Assembly: GCA_910574965.1 (NCBI GenBank)
Contig: CAJTDB010000005.1
Span: 92,706-156,705 of the forward strand
Direction: 5' to 3'
DNA: 64,000 nucleotides
Source: Lachnospiraceae bacterium
GTDB lineage: Bacteria > Bacillota > Clostridia > Lachnospirales > Lachnospiraceae
Within the stretch, counting starts at the first letter, position 1; each line of letters begins with the position of its first letter. The position numbers and the translations under genes are program-made. This document shows positions 44,031 to 53,313 of the stretch, one piece after another. The notes under the pieces were generated by a model that saw only the letters and a list, made by a program, of their open reading frames with translations, made no database searches and was not told the origin of the DNA.

Positions 44031-44164
44031 TCTGTTCTCCACATTGTTTTTAATTTCTGGTATATTTTCAGATGGTTATAAAGCAGTTTCTTTTTTCTAA
44101 TTATAACATGGAACTGCGGATTTGTCAGTTTCAAAGTAAAAACAGATGATCTTATAACCTGATG

Positions 44165-44737
44165 TCATTTTTCATACCGTCCGGGAAATGCTTCTTTTGC
44201 CTTGATTGTTAATTCTTTCACAAATTCTGTTTTCGCCCTGGTATAGCCGTCCCGGTCATGCTCATATGGTTTCCACAGTGCGAGCTTCAGTCTTTCGTAT
44301 TCCTGTGCAGCATCCGGATGGGTATTCAGGTAATCGCGGAAATACAGTTCATCATGATCCGGAAACCGGCGCAGGTGCAGATGAAATACGCGTTCGGCAA
44401 AGCCGTTTTCGGTATATCCTTTGTTAAAGGATATCCGCTCAGGGCTTTCTGACATGCACAAATAGCCCGCTGACTCCAGGGGCGCTTTCAATAACGAAAG
44501 ATCGCTGTGTTCGGCAGTCTCTACAAGTATATCGATGATGGGCTTTGCCCATATTCCGGTTACAGCCGTGCTTCCAATATGACAGATGCGGGCGACCTGA
44601 CTGTCAGGCAGGATATCCTTCAGCAATTCAGCTTCTTTGGTATACCAGTTGGCCCAGTATGCTTTGTGCTCAGTCAGTGTGACAGGGAATAAGTGCCATA
44701 ATTCTTCAAGGCTCATTTCAGAGAGATTTTTCTGCAT
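44165..44737 (-). CDS. GrpB family (UPF0157) nucleotidyltransferase-like protein
   Basis: 190 aa. It carries the family segment ICHIGSTAVTGIWAKPIIDILVE, resembling the nucleotidyltransferase GS...DxD core, and HLHLRRFPDHDELYFRDYL. Biological role not established. Separate small gene, minus strand. Confidence 0.9.
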   Translation of the reverse strand: MQKNLSEMSLEELWHLFPVTLTEHKAYWANWYTKEAELLKDILPDSQVARICHIGSTAVTGIWAKPIIDILVETAEHSDLSLLKAPLESAGYLCMSESPERISFNKGYTENGFAERVFHLHLRRFPDHDELYFRDYLNTHPDAAQEYERLKLALWKPYEHDRDGYTRAKTEFVKELTIKAKEAFPGRYEK

Positions 44738-45106
44738 AGTTCCAGCTCCTGTTCATCCGGGTATCTGTTTATTTTACTGCCTCTAAATGATTTTGGGAAG
44801 CCTGGCTTTTCTTTTTTTATTAAAAAATCTCTTTTTTATCCATTTCCATCTGTTTCCAGCTACAAAATAGAGACAAAGAGTCTGGATAATAGTAAAATAA
44901 TAATTCCAGGGAGATGTAAATGAACGGCAAAACATAGGGAAGACAGGAGCGGATTTTTCCTGTCACAAAGAGGAAAAAGTGCTGTCTAATGATATATACG
45001 GAGAAAATTCTGTCAGGGAGTGCGGCAGAATTTGCTGCCGGGAAAGGATACGTTTTTGGCAGGCTTTCCGTAACAAATACCATCTGCATTCCAGAAAAGA
45101 GGAACT
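44738..45106. other. Intergenic region, 369 bases, no gene recognised
   Basis: Between the divergent GrpB-type and ECF sigma genes. Two small hairpins are visible, GACAGGA / TCCTGTC around 44953-44976 and GGCAG-AATTT-GCTGCC around 45023-45038. No convincing promoter pair or conserved RNA. Short reading frames lack ribosome binding sites. Confidence 0.5.
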
Positions 45107-45952
45107 ATGAACACAACCACAAATGAAGAATTACTGGAACTGATTCAAAAAGCCACTGCAGGAGACAAGCCGTCCCTGGAGACGGTAATATGCAGCGTGC
45201 AGGATCTGGTATTCAACCTGTCCCTGCGTATGCTCGGAACGTTTCCGGATGCAGAAGATGCATCTCAGGACATTCTTTTGAAAGTCATGACGCATTTGTC
45301 ATCCTTTAAAGGGGAGAGCTCTTTCTCCACCTGGGTATTCCGCATTGCAGTCAACCATCTGAAAGACTACAAAAAGCATATGTTTGCCCGGTTTCCTTTA
45401 AGCTTTGAATTTTACGGAGATGACATTCAAAATGCCGGGACAGAGGACGTGCCGGATCTGACTCAGAATGTGGAACAGGCCATTCTTGCAGAAGAACTGA
45501 AACTGTCCTGCACAAATGTGATGCTGCAGTGCCTGGATACCGAGAGCAGATGTATCTTCATCCTGGGAACTATGTTTCGGGTGGACAGCCGGATTGCCGG
45601 TGATATCCTGGGAATCACGCCGGAAGCTTACCGGAAGCGTCTGTCGAGAGTGCGGAAGAAGATGGCGGATTTCCTGACCGAATACTGCGGCGAATACGGA
45701 ACGGGAAAATGTCACTGTGCAGACAGAGTGAATTATGCCATTCAGAGCCGCCGAATCAGTCCGGCACAGCTTTACTATCAGACAGCAGTGCCTGTTCAGA
45801 TTATGCTGGATGTAAAAGAAGCCATGGAGGAGATCGATGATCTGTCACAGGAGTTTTCTTTCTGCAAAACCTGGCAGACACCGGAAAACCTGAAGCAGTT
45901 TATCAAAGAGTTTTTAAACGGGACATCTTTTTCTGTTGTGAGAAACAGTTAG
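45107..45952 (+). CDS. ECF-type sigma-70 family factor with C-terminal extension
   Basis: 281 aa. Region 2 (about 25-95: LSLRMLGTFPDAEDASQDI, STWVFRIAVNHLKDYKK) and region 4 (about 140-190, AGDILGITPEAYRKRLSRVRKKM) are intact. About 85 further residues contain a GKCHCADRVNYAI segment with a CxC. Extended ECF factors often control themselves through such tails. No anti-sigma gene is adjacent; the next gene is a DUF2461 protein. Confidence 0.9.
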   Translation: MNTTTNEELLELIQKATAGDKPSLETVICSVQDLVFNLSLRMLGTFPDAEDASQDILLKVMTHLSSFKGESSFSTWVFRIAVNHLKDYKKHMFARFPLSFEFYGDDIQNAGTEDVPDLTQNVEQAILAEELKLSCTNVMLQCLDTESRCIFILGTMFRVDSRIAGDILGITPEAYRKRLSRVRKKMADFLTEYCGEYGTGKCHCADRVNYAIQSRRISPAQLYYQTAVPVQIMLDVKEAMEEIDDLSQEFSFCKTWQTPENLKQFIKEFLNGTSFSVVRNS

Positions 45953-46069
45953 AATCCTCAGACATCCGTACAGTGTGTGAAAGAAATTAGGAACAAAGCT
46001 GCAGGCGGCCGGGATGATTTTGCATGTTGGGTACAAGCCGGGTGTCTGCAGAACGTAAAAGGAGCGTAT

Positions 46070-46753
46070 ATGAATACACAGATTATATTGAATTACCTGA
46101 AAGACTTAAGTGAAAATAATAACCGGGAATGGTATCATGCCCATAAAACAGAATACAAAGAAGCAAATGCTCAGTTTGAGGCGCTGATACAGGAACTGCT
46201 TTTGCAGATCGGAAAATTTGACCGAAGCATCCGGCCCAGAGAAGCAAAAGAGCTGACCTTTAAGCTGGTGAGGGATACCCGGTTCAGTCATGACAAATCA
46301 CCTTATCATCCGGCATTCCGGGCGCATATGGGGCCATCAGGGAAGCTTCCGGTTCCGGTTGGATACTATTTGATGATAAAACCGGGAGGACAGTCCTTTC
46401 TCGGCGGCGGACTGTTTGCGGATATGTTCAAAGATGCCACATCCATGGTTCGGGCTTTTATTGCGGAAAATGGCGAAGAATGGGCGAAGATCCTCCATGC
46501 CCCGGAATTTCAGAAAGAATTTACCGTACAGGGAACGGCTCTGAAAAATGTGCCTGCCGGTTATGACAAAGAGCATCCCCAGGCGGAGTTTTTGAAGTTT
46601 AAGAGCTGGTATCTGGAGTATCTCATCCAGGATGATCTGATTGCGGATGGAGAGCGGTTTCTTATAGAGGCAGTAAGGCTGTTTCGGCTTATGAAGCCTT
46701 TTAACGATTTTCTGAACCGGGCACTGGCAGATTTTCAGATGCCTGCAAGATGA
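46070..46753 (+). CDS. DUF2461 family protein
   Basis: 227 aa, full-length DUF2461/TIGR02453 (LKDLSENNNREWYHAHK, LTFKLVRDTRFSHDKSPY, GGGLFADMF). Function unknown. AAAGGAG precedes ATG 46070. Lies 117 bases after the ECF sigma gene and could be in its regulon. Confidence 0.92.
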   Translation: MNTQIILNYLKDLSENNNREWYHAHKTEYKEANAQFEALIQELLLQIGKFDRSIRPREAKELTFKLVRDTRFSHDKSPYHPAFRAHMGPSGKLPVPVGYYLMIKPGGQSFLGGGLFADMFKDATSMVRAFIAENGEEWAKILHAPEFQKEFTVQGTALKNVPAGYDKEHPQAEFLKFKSWYLEYLIQDDLIADGERFLIEAVRLFRLMKPFNDFLNRALADFQMPAR

Positions 46754-47227
46754 TGTGGTTCTGATTTTTGGATTTGTCTGTATACAGGTGTCAGCAGGGG
46801 AAACCCTGCTGACTGCAAATCTTCCGATGACTATCGTTTATTTTTTTCTGTACGGAAGTATCGTCTGATCTTTTTCTTGCTTTCACTTGTTCTTTTCTGT
46901 CGGTTATTTTACTGCCTGCGGCAGGTGCCCCAAAGGGATAATATCGGCTGCTCTTTAGAGCGTGTTCGGCGCGTTGCATCATTCTCAGGAAAATTTTCAA
47001 ATAATTCCATTAAAACTGTTAAAAGTCCATTTTTGCAATAAAAAAGCTTAAAAATTGAAAAAATATGAAAAATATTGACAAGAAAACATGCGTATGTTAA
47101 AATGAAATTGCAAAAAATGTTAAAAGAAGTCAAAAATTCAAATCTTATCATGAAAAGTGCCGGTGATGAAGTGATAGGGATCTTGAGGGGTTGAGTTCTG
47201 AACACAGTGAAAAAAGGAGAGGTTGCT
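46754..47227. other. Intergenic region, 474 bases, with hairpin and TRAP operon promoter
   Basis: A 10-bp perfect stem GTCAGCAGGG-GAAA-CCCTGCTGAC (46790-46813) with a GNRA-type loop but no U-tract probably ends or protects the upstream transcript. The next 270 bases are AT-rich without a gene. The TRAP promoter is at 47075-47103. Confidence 0.65.
47075..47103 (+). promoter_or_regulatory. Promoter of the TRAP transporter operon
   Basis: Consensus TTGACA and TAAAAT, 17 bases apart, about 125 bases before the dctP start. Confidence 0.8.
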
Positions 47228-48325
47228 ATGAAACTGCAAAAAGTTATTTCCTGTACACTTATGGCCGCAATGGTATGTTCTCTTACAGCATGTGGATCCA
47301 AAGAAGGTGCAGCCACACCTGCTGCGGACAATACATCAGATACTGTGGATGAGTCAGGCACGACAACAGAAGTGGATGAGAGCATTATCGAGTACGATCT
47401 TACGATGGCTTCTGCGGCATCGGCAGAGATGTATCCGAATGTAGCTATGCAGATGGGGTGCAATGAGGTATTTGAGAAAACAGGCGGCAAGGTCCGCATT
47501 ACGCTGTATGCAGATAATCTGCTGGGGGATTATACTACATGTTTTGAAGATTTGATGAAGGGGACTTTGGATATGTCCATGTTTTCGGCTCCTACAGACT
47601 ATGATGCAAGGCTTGGCATTTCCGTAATGCCGTATCTGTTTACAGACTGGGATCAATATGAGAAAGTCTGTTATCCAGGCGGAGCCTTATATGAGATTAT
47701 GGAACAATATTTGGAAGAGGACAATATAAAATTTCTGGGATTTTGTACGGAGGGGCTGCAGGGAATCGGTATGACAGGATGCAGTAAGCTGGAGAGCGTG
47801 ATTGATCCGGATGTACGCAAAGATGAGCTGATCCGTGTTCCTCCGCTGGACGAATTTGCACAGATGGCAGAAGCACTTGGCTTTAATTACAGCTCGATTC
47901 CCTATTCGGACTTATATTCCTCTCTTCAAAGCGGAATCTGTGAAGGATGGCTGGGCGGAGCTGCAACAATTAACTATACTGCATACCGCGATATTATTAA
48001 AGTGTGGGTGGATGCCCGTACTTCTTCAGAAATGATGTGCATCAATATGAATCTGGATCTGTGGAACTCTCTGCCTGAAGAGTATCAGGATATCATTGCA
48101 GAAGCGTTCTACAATGCATCTATGTACAGCTTTGAACAGGCGAAAGTCGAAGAAGATAAAAATAAGGCTCTTCTTGAAGAATACGGTGTACAAGTCTATG
48201 TGCCTTCTGACGAGGATCTGGCAAAGGCAGCAGAGGCAGTACGCGCGGCAACCTGGCCGAAGATGAGAGAACTGCACGGAGATGAAGTGATCGATTCCAT
48301 CGTGAATGCAATCGAAAACGAATGA
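47228..48325 (+). CDS. TRAP transporter substrate-binding lipoprotein (DctP family)
   Basis: 365 aa. Lipoprotein signal with lipobox SLTAC (Cys about 20), an acidic Thr-rich linker, then a DctP fold (GGKVRITLYADNLLGDYTTCFEDL, DMSMFSAP, SSLQSGICEGWLGGAATI). DctP proteins bind carboxylates, sugar acids and, in some cases, sugars. AAAGGAGAGG precedes ATG 47228. With the small and large permeases downstream it forms a complete TRAP importer, probably feeding the sugar-modifying genes at 52.5-59.4 kb. Confidence 0.93.
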   Translation: MKLQKVISCTLMAAMVCSLTACGSKEGAATPAADNTSDTVDESGTTTEVDESIIEYDLTMASAASAEMYPNVAMQMGCNEVFEKTGGKVRITLYADNLLGDYTTCFEDLMKGTLDMSMFSAPTDYDARLGISVMPYLFTDWDQYEKVCYPGGALYEIMEQYLEEDNIKFLGFCTEGLQGIGMTGCSKLESVIDPDVRKDELIRVPPLDEFAQMAEALGFNYSSIPYSDLYSSLQSGICEGWLGGAATINYTAYRDIIKVWVDARTSSEMMCINMNLDLWNSLPEEYQDIIAEAFYNASMYSFEQAKVEEDKNKALLEEYGVQVYVPSDEDLAKAAEAVRAATWPKMRELHGDEVIDSIVNAIENE

Positions 48326-48347
48326 TAAATATCTGATCCTGAAGGCT

Positions 48348-48388
48348 GGCGGTTTTCGAGTTGGAGATTCGAGAACCGCCTGTTTTAT
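48348..48388 (+). terminator. Intercistronic hairpin between dctP and dctQ
   Basis: GGCGGTTTTCGA / TCGAGAACCGCC (one G-U) followed by TGTTTTAT. A leaky terminator here would give excess binding protein over permease. Confidence 0.65.
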
Positions 48389-48450
48389 ATTTGCTTTACA
48401 GGATCAAAATATGAATGAGAACAACAGGGCAGCAGGAAAGGAGATATGTT

Positions 48451-48993
48451 ATGGGATTAGCGGATCGTTTTGAGACAAAAGTAAACAAGAATCCTGTCTG
48501 GAAATTTTTTCTTAAGGCAGAGACCAGTATATCTACGGTATGTGCATTTATCGGAGTATTAGGGGTTTGTTATAATGTGGTAGGGCGTTATATTTTTCAT
48601 AAAAACTTCTTTGGCATGGATGATCTTCTTATGATCGTAATGATTTTTATGTATTTTCTGGGAAGTGCATTTGCAAGCTATGATGAACAGCAGATCAGTG
48701 CGGACATCCTTACCAGTTTTATGAAAAATCCTTTGAAAATCAAGAGTCTTCGAGCTTTTCAGGAGGGAGCATCCGCGCTGGTCTGCGGTGTCTATACCGT
48801 GTGGCTGTTTGAATATGTGTCATATAATTTTGCGGGGAACAGCCGCACACCGGTATTAAAGGTTCCGTATTGGATTCCTCAAAGTGCACTTTTGATCGGA
48901 TTTTTCTTTATGACAGTTTATCACATCTATAATATGATCTTATATGTTTTAAGGACGATAGATCTGAAAAATGCAGAAAAGGAGGCGGCGTAA
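48451..48993 (+). CDS. TRAP transporter small permease (DctQ family)
   Basis: 180 aa with four hydrophobic helices (VCAFIGVLGVCYNVVGRYIF, DDLLMIVMIFMYFLGSAF and two more) and the family's GRYIFHKNFFGMDDL-type segment. The stop is followed one base later by the large permease start. Confidence 0.92.
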   Translation: MGLADRFETKVNKNPVWKFFLKAETSISTVCAFIGVLGVCYNVVGRYIFHKNFFGMDDLLMIVMIFMYFLGSAFASYDEQQISADILTSFMKNPLKIKSLRAFQEGASALVCGVYTVWLFEYVSYNFAGNSRTPVLKVPYWIPQSALLIGFFFMTVYHIYNMILYVLRTIDLKNAEKEAA

Positions 48994-48994
48994 T

Positions 48995-50305
48995 ATGGAA
49001 TTGACGATCGGAATCATTATGACAATTATTCTGCTGGTGATAGGAGTACCTGTAGCATTTGCTTTTGGCGGCAGTCTGGCCTATATGACACTGGCGTTAG
49101 GCTACAGTCCTCAGATGCTTTTGCCCTATGGTTTTTCCAAGGTAAATTCCGTGGTACTGATGGCTATGCCGCTGTTTATCCTGTGCGGAGGAATCATGGA
49201 GAAGGGCGGAATCGGAAAGAGCCTGGTGGACCTGATCGAACATTTTATCGGACGTATACGCGGCGGTCTTGCAGCGGTTGAGATTGTGGGAAGTGCCATA
49301 TTCGGAGCCATTACCGGAAGCGGTGCGGCAACATTGACTTGTATCGGCTCCATTGTGTCACCCCGTATGACAGCCAAAAAATATCCCAAAGGGATCACAG
49401 CGGCTGTGGTGGCAAATGCAGCGCCGCTGGGAATGCTGATTCCGCCAAGCGGTATGATGATTCTTTATGCATGGTCCGGACAGCAATCTGTACTGGCATG
49501 TTTTTTGGCCACGCTGGTTCCGGGTATTATTCTTACGGCCCTTCAGAGCATCGTATCCATCTTCATGCTGAACAGTCATAAAGAAATCGAACTCACGGAA
49601 AAAGTGAGCAGAAGAGAATGGGGACATCAGTTGGGGATAAAAGGAAGGGGTGCACTTCCGGCACTGATTATGCCGGCAATTATTCTGGGCGGTATCTACG
49701 GCGGTATCTTTACGGCTATGGAAGCAGCCGCAGTGGCCACACTCTATGCAGTTCCGGTGACAATCTTTGTTTACAAAGGACTGGACATGAAGAGTTTGAT
49801 AAAGACCATTCGAAGTTCCTGTATTTCCATTGGCGCGATCTTTGCCATGACGATCACACTGAACATGATCTGTAAGATTTTTATTCTGGAAGATCTTCCA
49901 GGTGCTATTATGAAAATTCTTTTGAGCATTTCCGATAATACGATGGTAATTATGCTGATGATTAATATTTTTATGCTGTTTATCGGAATGATTATGGATG
50001 ATGTCAGCAGTGTGCTTCTATGCACCCCTATCCTGCTGCCGGTTGTGACAAAGCTTGGAATTTCTCCCATTCATTTTGCGGCTATTCTGGGTGTAAATCT
50101 TGGCATGGGCACAGTAACACCGCCCTGCGCGCCCTTCCTCTACATGGCAACCAACCTGGTAGGGGCAGAATTTAAAGATACACTGAAGCCGACGGTTATG
50201 CTGATTCTTTTTGCATGGCTTCCAACGCTGATTTTGACAGTACTGATTCCCGAACTGTCTCTGACCGTTCCAAGTATGGTTCTGGGGATGAAATTTGCAG
50301 GCTGA
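48995..50305 (+). CDS. TRAP transporter large permease (DctM family)
   Basis: 436 aa, about twelve helices, with typical DctM segments (LLPYGFSKVNSVVLMAMPLF, GAITGSGAATLTCIGSI, GMGTVTPPCAPFLYM). ATG 48995 has the GGAGG of the dctQ end just upstream. Forms the Na+-driven channel with DctQ. Confidence 0.94.
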   Translation: MELTIGIIMTIILLVIGVPVAFAFGGSLAYMTLALGYSPQMLLPYGFSKVNSVVLMAMPLFILCGGIMEKGGIGKSLVDLIEHFIGRIRGGLAAVEIVGSAIFGAITGSGAATLTCIGSIVSPRMTAKKYPKGITAAVVANAAPLGMLIPPSGMMILYAWSGQQSVLACFLATLVPGIILTALQSIVSIFMLNSHKEIELTEKVSRREWGHQLGIKGRGALPALIMPAIILGGIYGGIFTAMEAAAVATLYAVPVTIFVYKGLDMKSLIKTIRSSCISIGAIFAMTITLNMICKIFILEDLPGAIMKILLSISDNTMVIMLMINIFMLFIGMIMDDVSSVLLCTPILLPVVTKLGISPIHFAAILGVNLGMGTVTPPCAPFLYMATNLVGAEFKDTLKPTVMLILFAWLPTLILTVLIPELSLTVPSMVLGMKFAG

Positions 50306-50321
50306 TTGGAAAGGTGGGGAT

Positions 50322-51302
50322 ATGCCGGATATGGAATTGGAAAAGGAAGACTGGCAAAGCCGGGAAAAAAGATTCTATACAGATCAAAGACGGTTCCTTC
50401 TGCTGGTAATACTGGTGCATTTTTTGTGGGCCATTGGTGTTCCGCTGACGAAGCTTGGATATGAAGCGCTTGGAATCGGAGAGCAGGACCTTTTGGAGAT
50501 GTTTCTATTTGCGGGAATCCGATTGTTTTTTGCCGGGTTTCTGGCGCTGCTGTTTTGCCTGCTTAAGGGAAATCGTCTGCTTCCTTCGTCCTGGACAGAG
50601 TTTTGGGAGCTGGTGAAGCTGAGCGTCATCATGTCAGTGATACAGTACGTCTGTCTGTATATCGGTACGGCACTGTCTCAAGGGGTTGTGGCATCCATTC
50701 TGGCCAGCTCCGGAGCCTTTCAGGGAATCTTGTTTTCCAGTCTGGTATTTAAAGAAGATCGGATGACACCGAGAAAAATAACAGGATGCATTCTTGGAGT
50801 CATAGCGGTTGTCATCCTGAATCTTCATGATATCCGGACGGGAATGACGGTATCGGTCTTAGGAGGGCTTTTGATCATTGCTTCGCAAGGTGCGGGAACT
50901 CTTGGAGCGGTATATTTGAAATATATTTCTCAGGGAAAGAATGCCGTGTGGATTGGCGCCTGGCAGACTTTTCTCGGCGGTGCATTTCTCATTGCAGCAG
51001 GTTTTGCCGGAGGGGGACGTCTTAAGCTGCAGGCTGTTTCATCAGCCGCAGGCCCTACTGCGGGACTTATAGCAGCATCCTGTCTGGCACTTATCCTCTC
51101 AAATCAGCTTTATAAGTACAATGATATCAGCAAAGTGGTGATCTTTACGCTTTTGCTTCCGGTGTTCGGAACGATATCTTCAGCAATCCTTCTTCGGGAA
51201 TCGCTGGCATCTGCGGCTCTGCTGGTGAGCCTTTTGATAAACTGTATCGGAGTCTGTCTTGTTACAACCGAAGGAAGAAAGGAACATATCCGTGCAAAAT
51301 AA
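50322..51302 (+). CDS. EamA/DMT-family transporter
   Basis: 326 aa, about ten helices in two EamA repeats (FLWAIGVPLTKLGYEALG; TLGAVYLKYISQGKN). Starts 16 bases after dctM and overlaps the HAD gene by 11 bases, so it belongs to the TRAP operon. Possibly exports an intermediate or metabolite; direction and substrate unknown. Confidence 0.9.
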   Translation: MPDMELEKEDWQSREKRFYTDQRRFLLLVILVHFLWAIGVPLTKLGYEALGIGEQDLLEMFLFAGIRLFFAGFLALLFCLLKGNRLLPSSWTEFWELVKLSVIMSVIQYVCLYIGTALSQGVVASILASSGAFQGILFSSLVFKEDRMTPRKITGCILGVIAVVILNLHDIRTGMTVSVLGGLLIIASQGAGTLGAVYLKYISQGKNAVWIGAWQTFLGGAFLIAAGFAGGGRLKLQAVSSAAGPTAGLIAASCLALILSNQLYKYNDISKVVIFTLLLPVFGTISSAILLRESLASAALLVSLLINCIGVCLVTTEGRKEHIRAK

Positions 51303-52068
51303 AAAGTATCTGTTTTTTGATATCGACGGGACGATAGCAGAGAATGACAAGCCTCCGTCTTTGGCGGTGACAGAGGCCATAAGCCGGGCAAGAGAAAATG
51401 GTCACAAAGCATATATCTGTACAGCAAGGACCATGTGTGATGTGTATGACAGTCTGTTTGCGGCAGGCTTTGACGGCATTATTGCAGGGGCCGGGGCTCA
51501 GATTATAGCAGGCAAAAGAGAGATTTTTCACCATTACATTCCGGAAGAGCTTCTGATACGTACGGTAGAAGGATTTTACCGCCACCATCTTTCCGGAGTG
51601 CTGGAAGGGACAAAGAACATATACTTTGTGCCGGGGGAAGTAGCGCTTACGGGAAGATGGCCCAGGCTTCAGGGAATTGAGGAAGTTAAAAAAGAGCTTT
51701 GCATTGAGAAATTCACCATACATACATTTGACGACGGACATATAGACAGAGTGCTGCAAAAGATGCCGGAATTGCTTGAAGATTATGAGATGTACAGAAA
51801 CAATACCGGAAGCTTTGCGGAGTTTGTCTGCAAAGGTGTGAACAAAGCGTCCGGCATTCAGAAAGTGACAGCGTACTACGGGGCCGAACCTGCAGATGCG
51901 GTTGCTTTCGGTGACAGTATGAACGATGCTCCTGCCCTGAAGACGGCAGGAATCGGGGTGGCTATGGGGAATGCGCCTGAAAGCCTTAAGCAATGTGCGG
52001 ATCTGACAACAGGAACTCTTTGGGAGGACGGTGTAGTGCAGGCGCTTCAAAAACTGAAATTAATATAG
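51292..52068 (+). CDS. Cof-type HAD-family phosphatase
   Basis: 258 aa with HAD motif I FFDIDGTIAEN, a C2 cap and motif IV AFGDSMNDAPALKTAG. Cof-type HADs dephosphorylate sugar phosphates and related metabolites. GTG 51292 lies inside the end of the EamA gene. In this operon it may act on a phosphosugar of the island. Confidence 0.93.
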   Translation: MQNKKYLFFDIDGTIAENDKPPSLAVTEAISRARENGHKAYICTARTMCDVYDSLFAAGFDGIIAGAGAQIIAGKREIFHHYIPEELLIRTVEGFYRHHLSGVLEGTKNIYFVPGEVALTGRWPRLQGIEEVKKELCIEKFTIHTFDDGHIDRVLQKMPELLEDYEMYRNNTGSFAEFVCKGVNKASGIQKVTAYYGAEPADAVAFGDSMNDAPALKTAGIGVAMGNAPESLKQCADLTTGTLWEDGVVQALQKLKLI

Positions 52069-52077
52069 GAGGACTTT

Positions 52078-52464
52078 ATGAATGACTGGATATTCAGACT
52101 GCTGTTTCTTCCGGCGGTGATGTACTTTGCAGGACTGATCTGGATGAAGTATCCGCCCAGGGACTGTGCGTCCTGCTTCGGACTGCGAATCAAAGGGATC
52201 AAAGACAATCAGGATGCGTGGGATTTTTCTCAGCGATATTTTGGAAAAGCGATGATGATTGCGGGGATTGTCTTTGTCATTTTGACTTGGATGGTTGCCA
52301 TGTTTATTCAGATTAAGATCCCGGATATAGGAGAGACGGAAGCGGCGCAGGCAGCGTATACGCTGTTCTTTCTGGAACTGATGGGAATGGGCTTTGTGTC
52401 CATTGAGACGAAAAGAGTTGTAAGGAAACGATTTTTTGGAGTAAAACATTCGGAAAGTGAGTAA
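52078..52464 (+). CDS. SdpI-family membrane protein
   Basis: 128 aa, three hydrophobic segments, with the SdpI-like core FGLRIKGIKDNQDAWDFSQRYFGKA split around the conserved Trp-Asp-Phe. SdpI is an immunity protein for a Bacillus toxin; most family members have no known role. Last gene of the operon, followed by a hairpin. Confidence 0.8.
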   Translation: MNDWIFRLLFLPAVMYFAGLIWMKYPPRDCASCFGLRIKGIKDNQDAWDFSQRYFGKAMMIAGIVFVILTWMVAMFIQIKIPDIGETEAAQAAYTLFFLELMGMGFVSIETKRVVRKRFFGVKHSESE

Positions 52465-52465
52465 A

Positions 52466-52512
52466 GAGAAAGAGAGGATACCCGAAAGATGGCCGGGGAT
52501 GCCTCTCCTTTC
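52466..52512. terminator. Hairpin between convergent operons
   Basis: GAGAGGATACCC pairs with GGGGATGCCTCTC with one mismatch; short pyrimidine tracts flank both sides. Confidence 0.6.
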
Positions 52513-52530
52513 TGTCAGGCTCTGAAAATC

Positions 52531-53295
52531 TTAGACTACTTCTACTTTCAGCCCGGAGTCTTTCAGATGCTGGATGATACTTGGATCCGTTCCGGAATCT
52601 GTGATGATTAGATCAATCCCTTTTAGCCCATGGATGCTGATAAAACCGTGTTTGTCGAACTTGGAATGGTCACATAAAAGGATGGTGTGGCTGGAATTGG
52701 CGATCATCTTCTGTTTTAGGGGAACATCATTGGTATTAAAGCCCATGATTCCTTTGTTCAGATCCACAGAGTCGGCTCCGATAAAGGCAACTTGTGCATT
52801 CATCTGATCCAGATAATCTTCCGCAAAGATTCCATGGCAGGCAAGCTGTCCCCGCCGAAGCTGTCCGCCCAGGATAAAGACATCTGCATTTTCCAGTGCA
52901 TTCAGCTCCGGAAGAAAGGTAAGATCGTAGGTGACGATAGAGATAGGAAACGGCACCGGGATAAGCTTTAAAAGTTCATGAACCGTGGAGCCGGAATCGA
53001 ACATATAATAAGAGTTTGGCTCTATGTAGCGAAATGCAGCCTGTGCAATGCGCTTCTTTTCCTCCGTGTGCAGAACACTGCGGAGCTGCCTGGAAGGTTC
53101 AGAATCGGTCTTCCGGTTGCAAAAGATAATCCCTCCTCTTGTCTTCTCTACGATCCCCTGTGAGCAAAGTTCATCTACATCTCTGCGGACGGTGGCCACA
53201 GAAACCTGCAGCCGTCCGGCCAGTTCTTCAAGTGTAATAATGTCCATTTCGTTTGCTAAATTGGTGATCAGATTAAAGCGCTCCGCACGTATCAT
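52531..53295 (-). CDS. DeoR-family transcriptional regulator
   Basis: 254 aa. The N-terminal DeoR helix-turn-helix (MDIITLEELAGRLQVSVATV, RRDVDELCSQGIVEKTRGG) is followed by a sugar-phosphate-sensing domain (YYMFDSGSTVHELL, FILGGQLRRGQLACHG, AFIGADSVDLNKGIMGFN, DHSKFDKHGF). It ends the btpA-kinase-deoR operon and most likely controls both divergent operons through the repeats at 55686 and 55897. The effector is probably a phosphorylated pathway sugar. Confidence 0.94.
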   Translation of the reverse strand: MIRAERFNLITNLANEMDIITLEELAGRLQVSVATVRRDVDELCSQGIVEKTRGGIIFCNRKTDSEPSRQLRSVLHTEEKKRIAQAAFRYIEPNSYYMFDSGSTVHELLKLIPVPFPISIVTYDLTFLPELNALENADVFILGGQLRRGQLACHGIFAEDYLDQMNAQVAFIGADSVDLNKGIMGFNTNDVPLKQKMIANSSHTILLCDHSKFDKHGFISIHGLKGIDLIITDSGTDPSIIQHLKDSGLKVEVV

Positions 53296-53313
53296 AGTTC
53301 TGCCCTCATCTCA

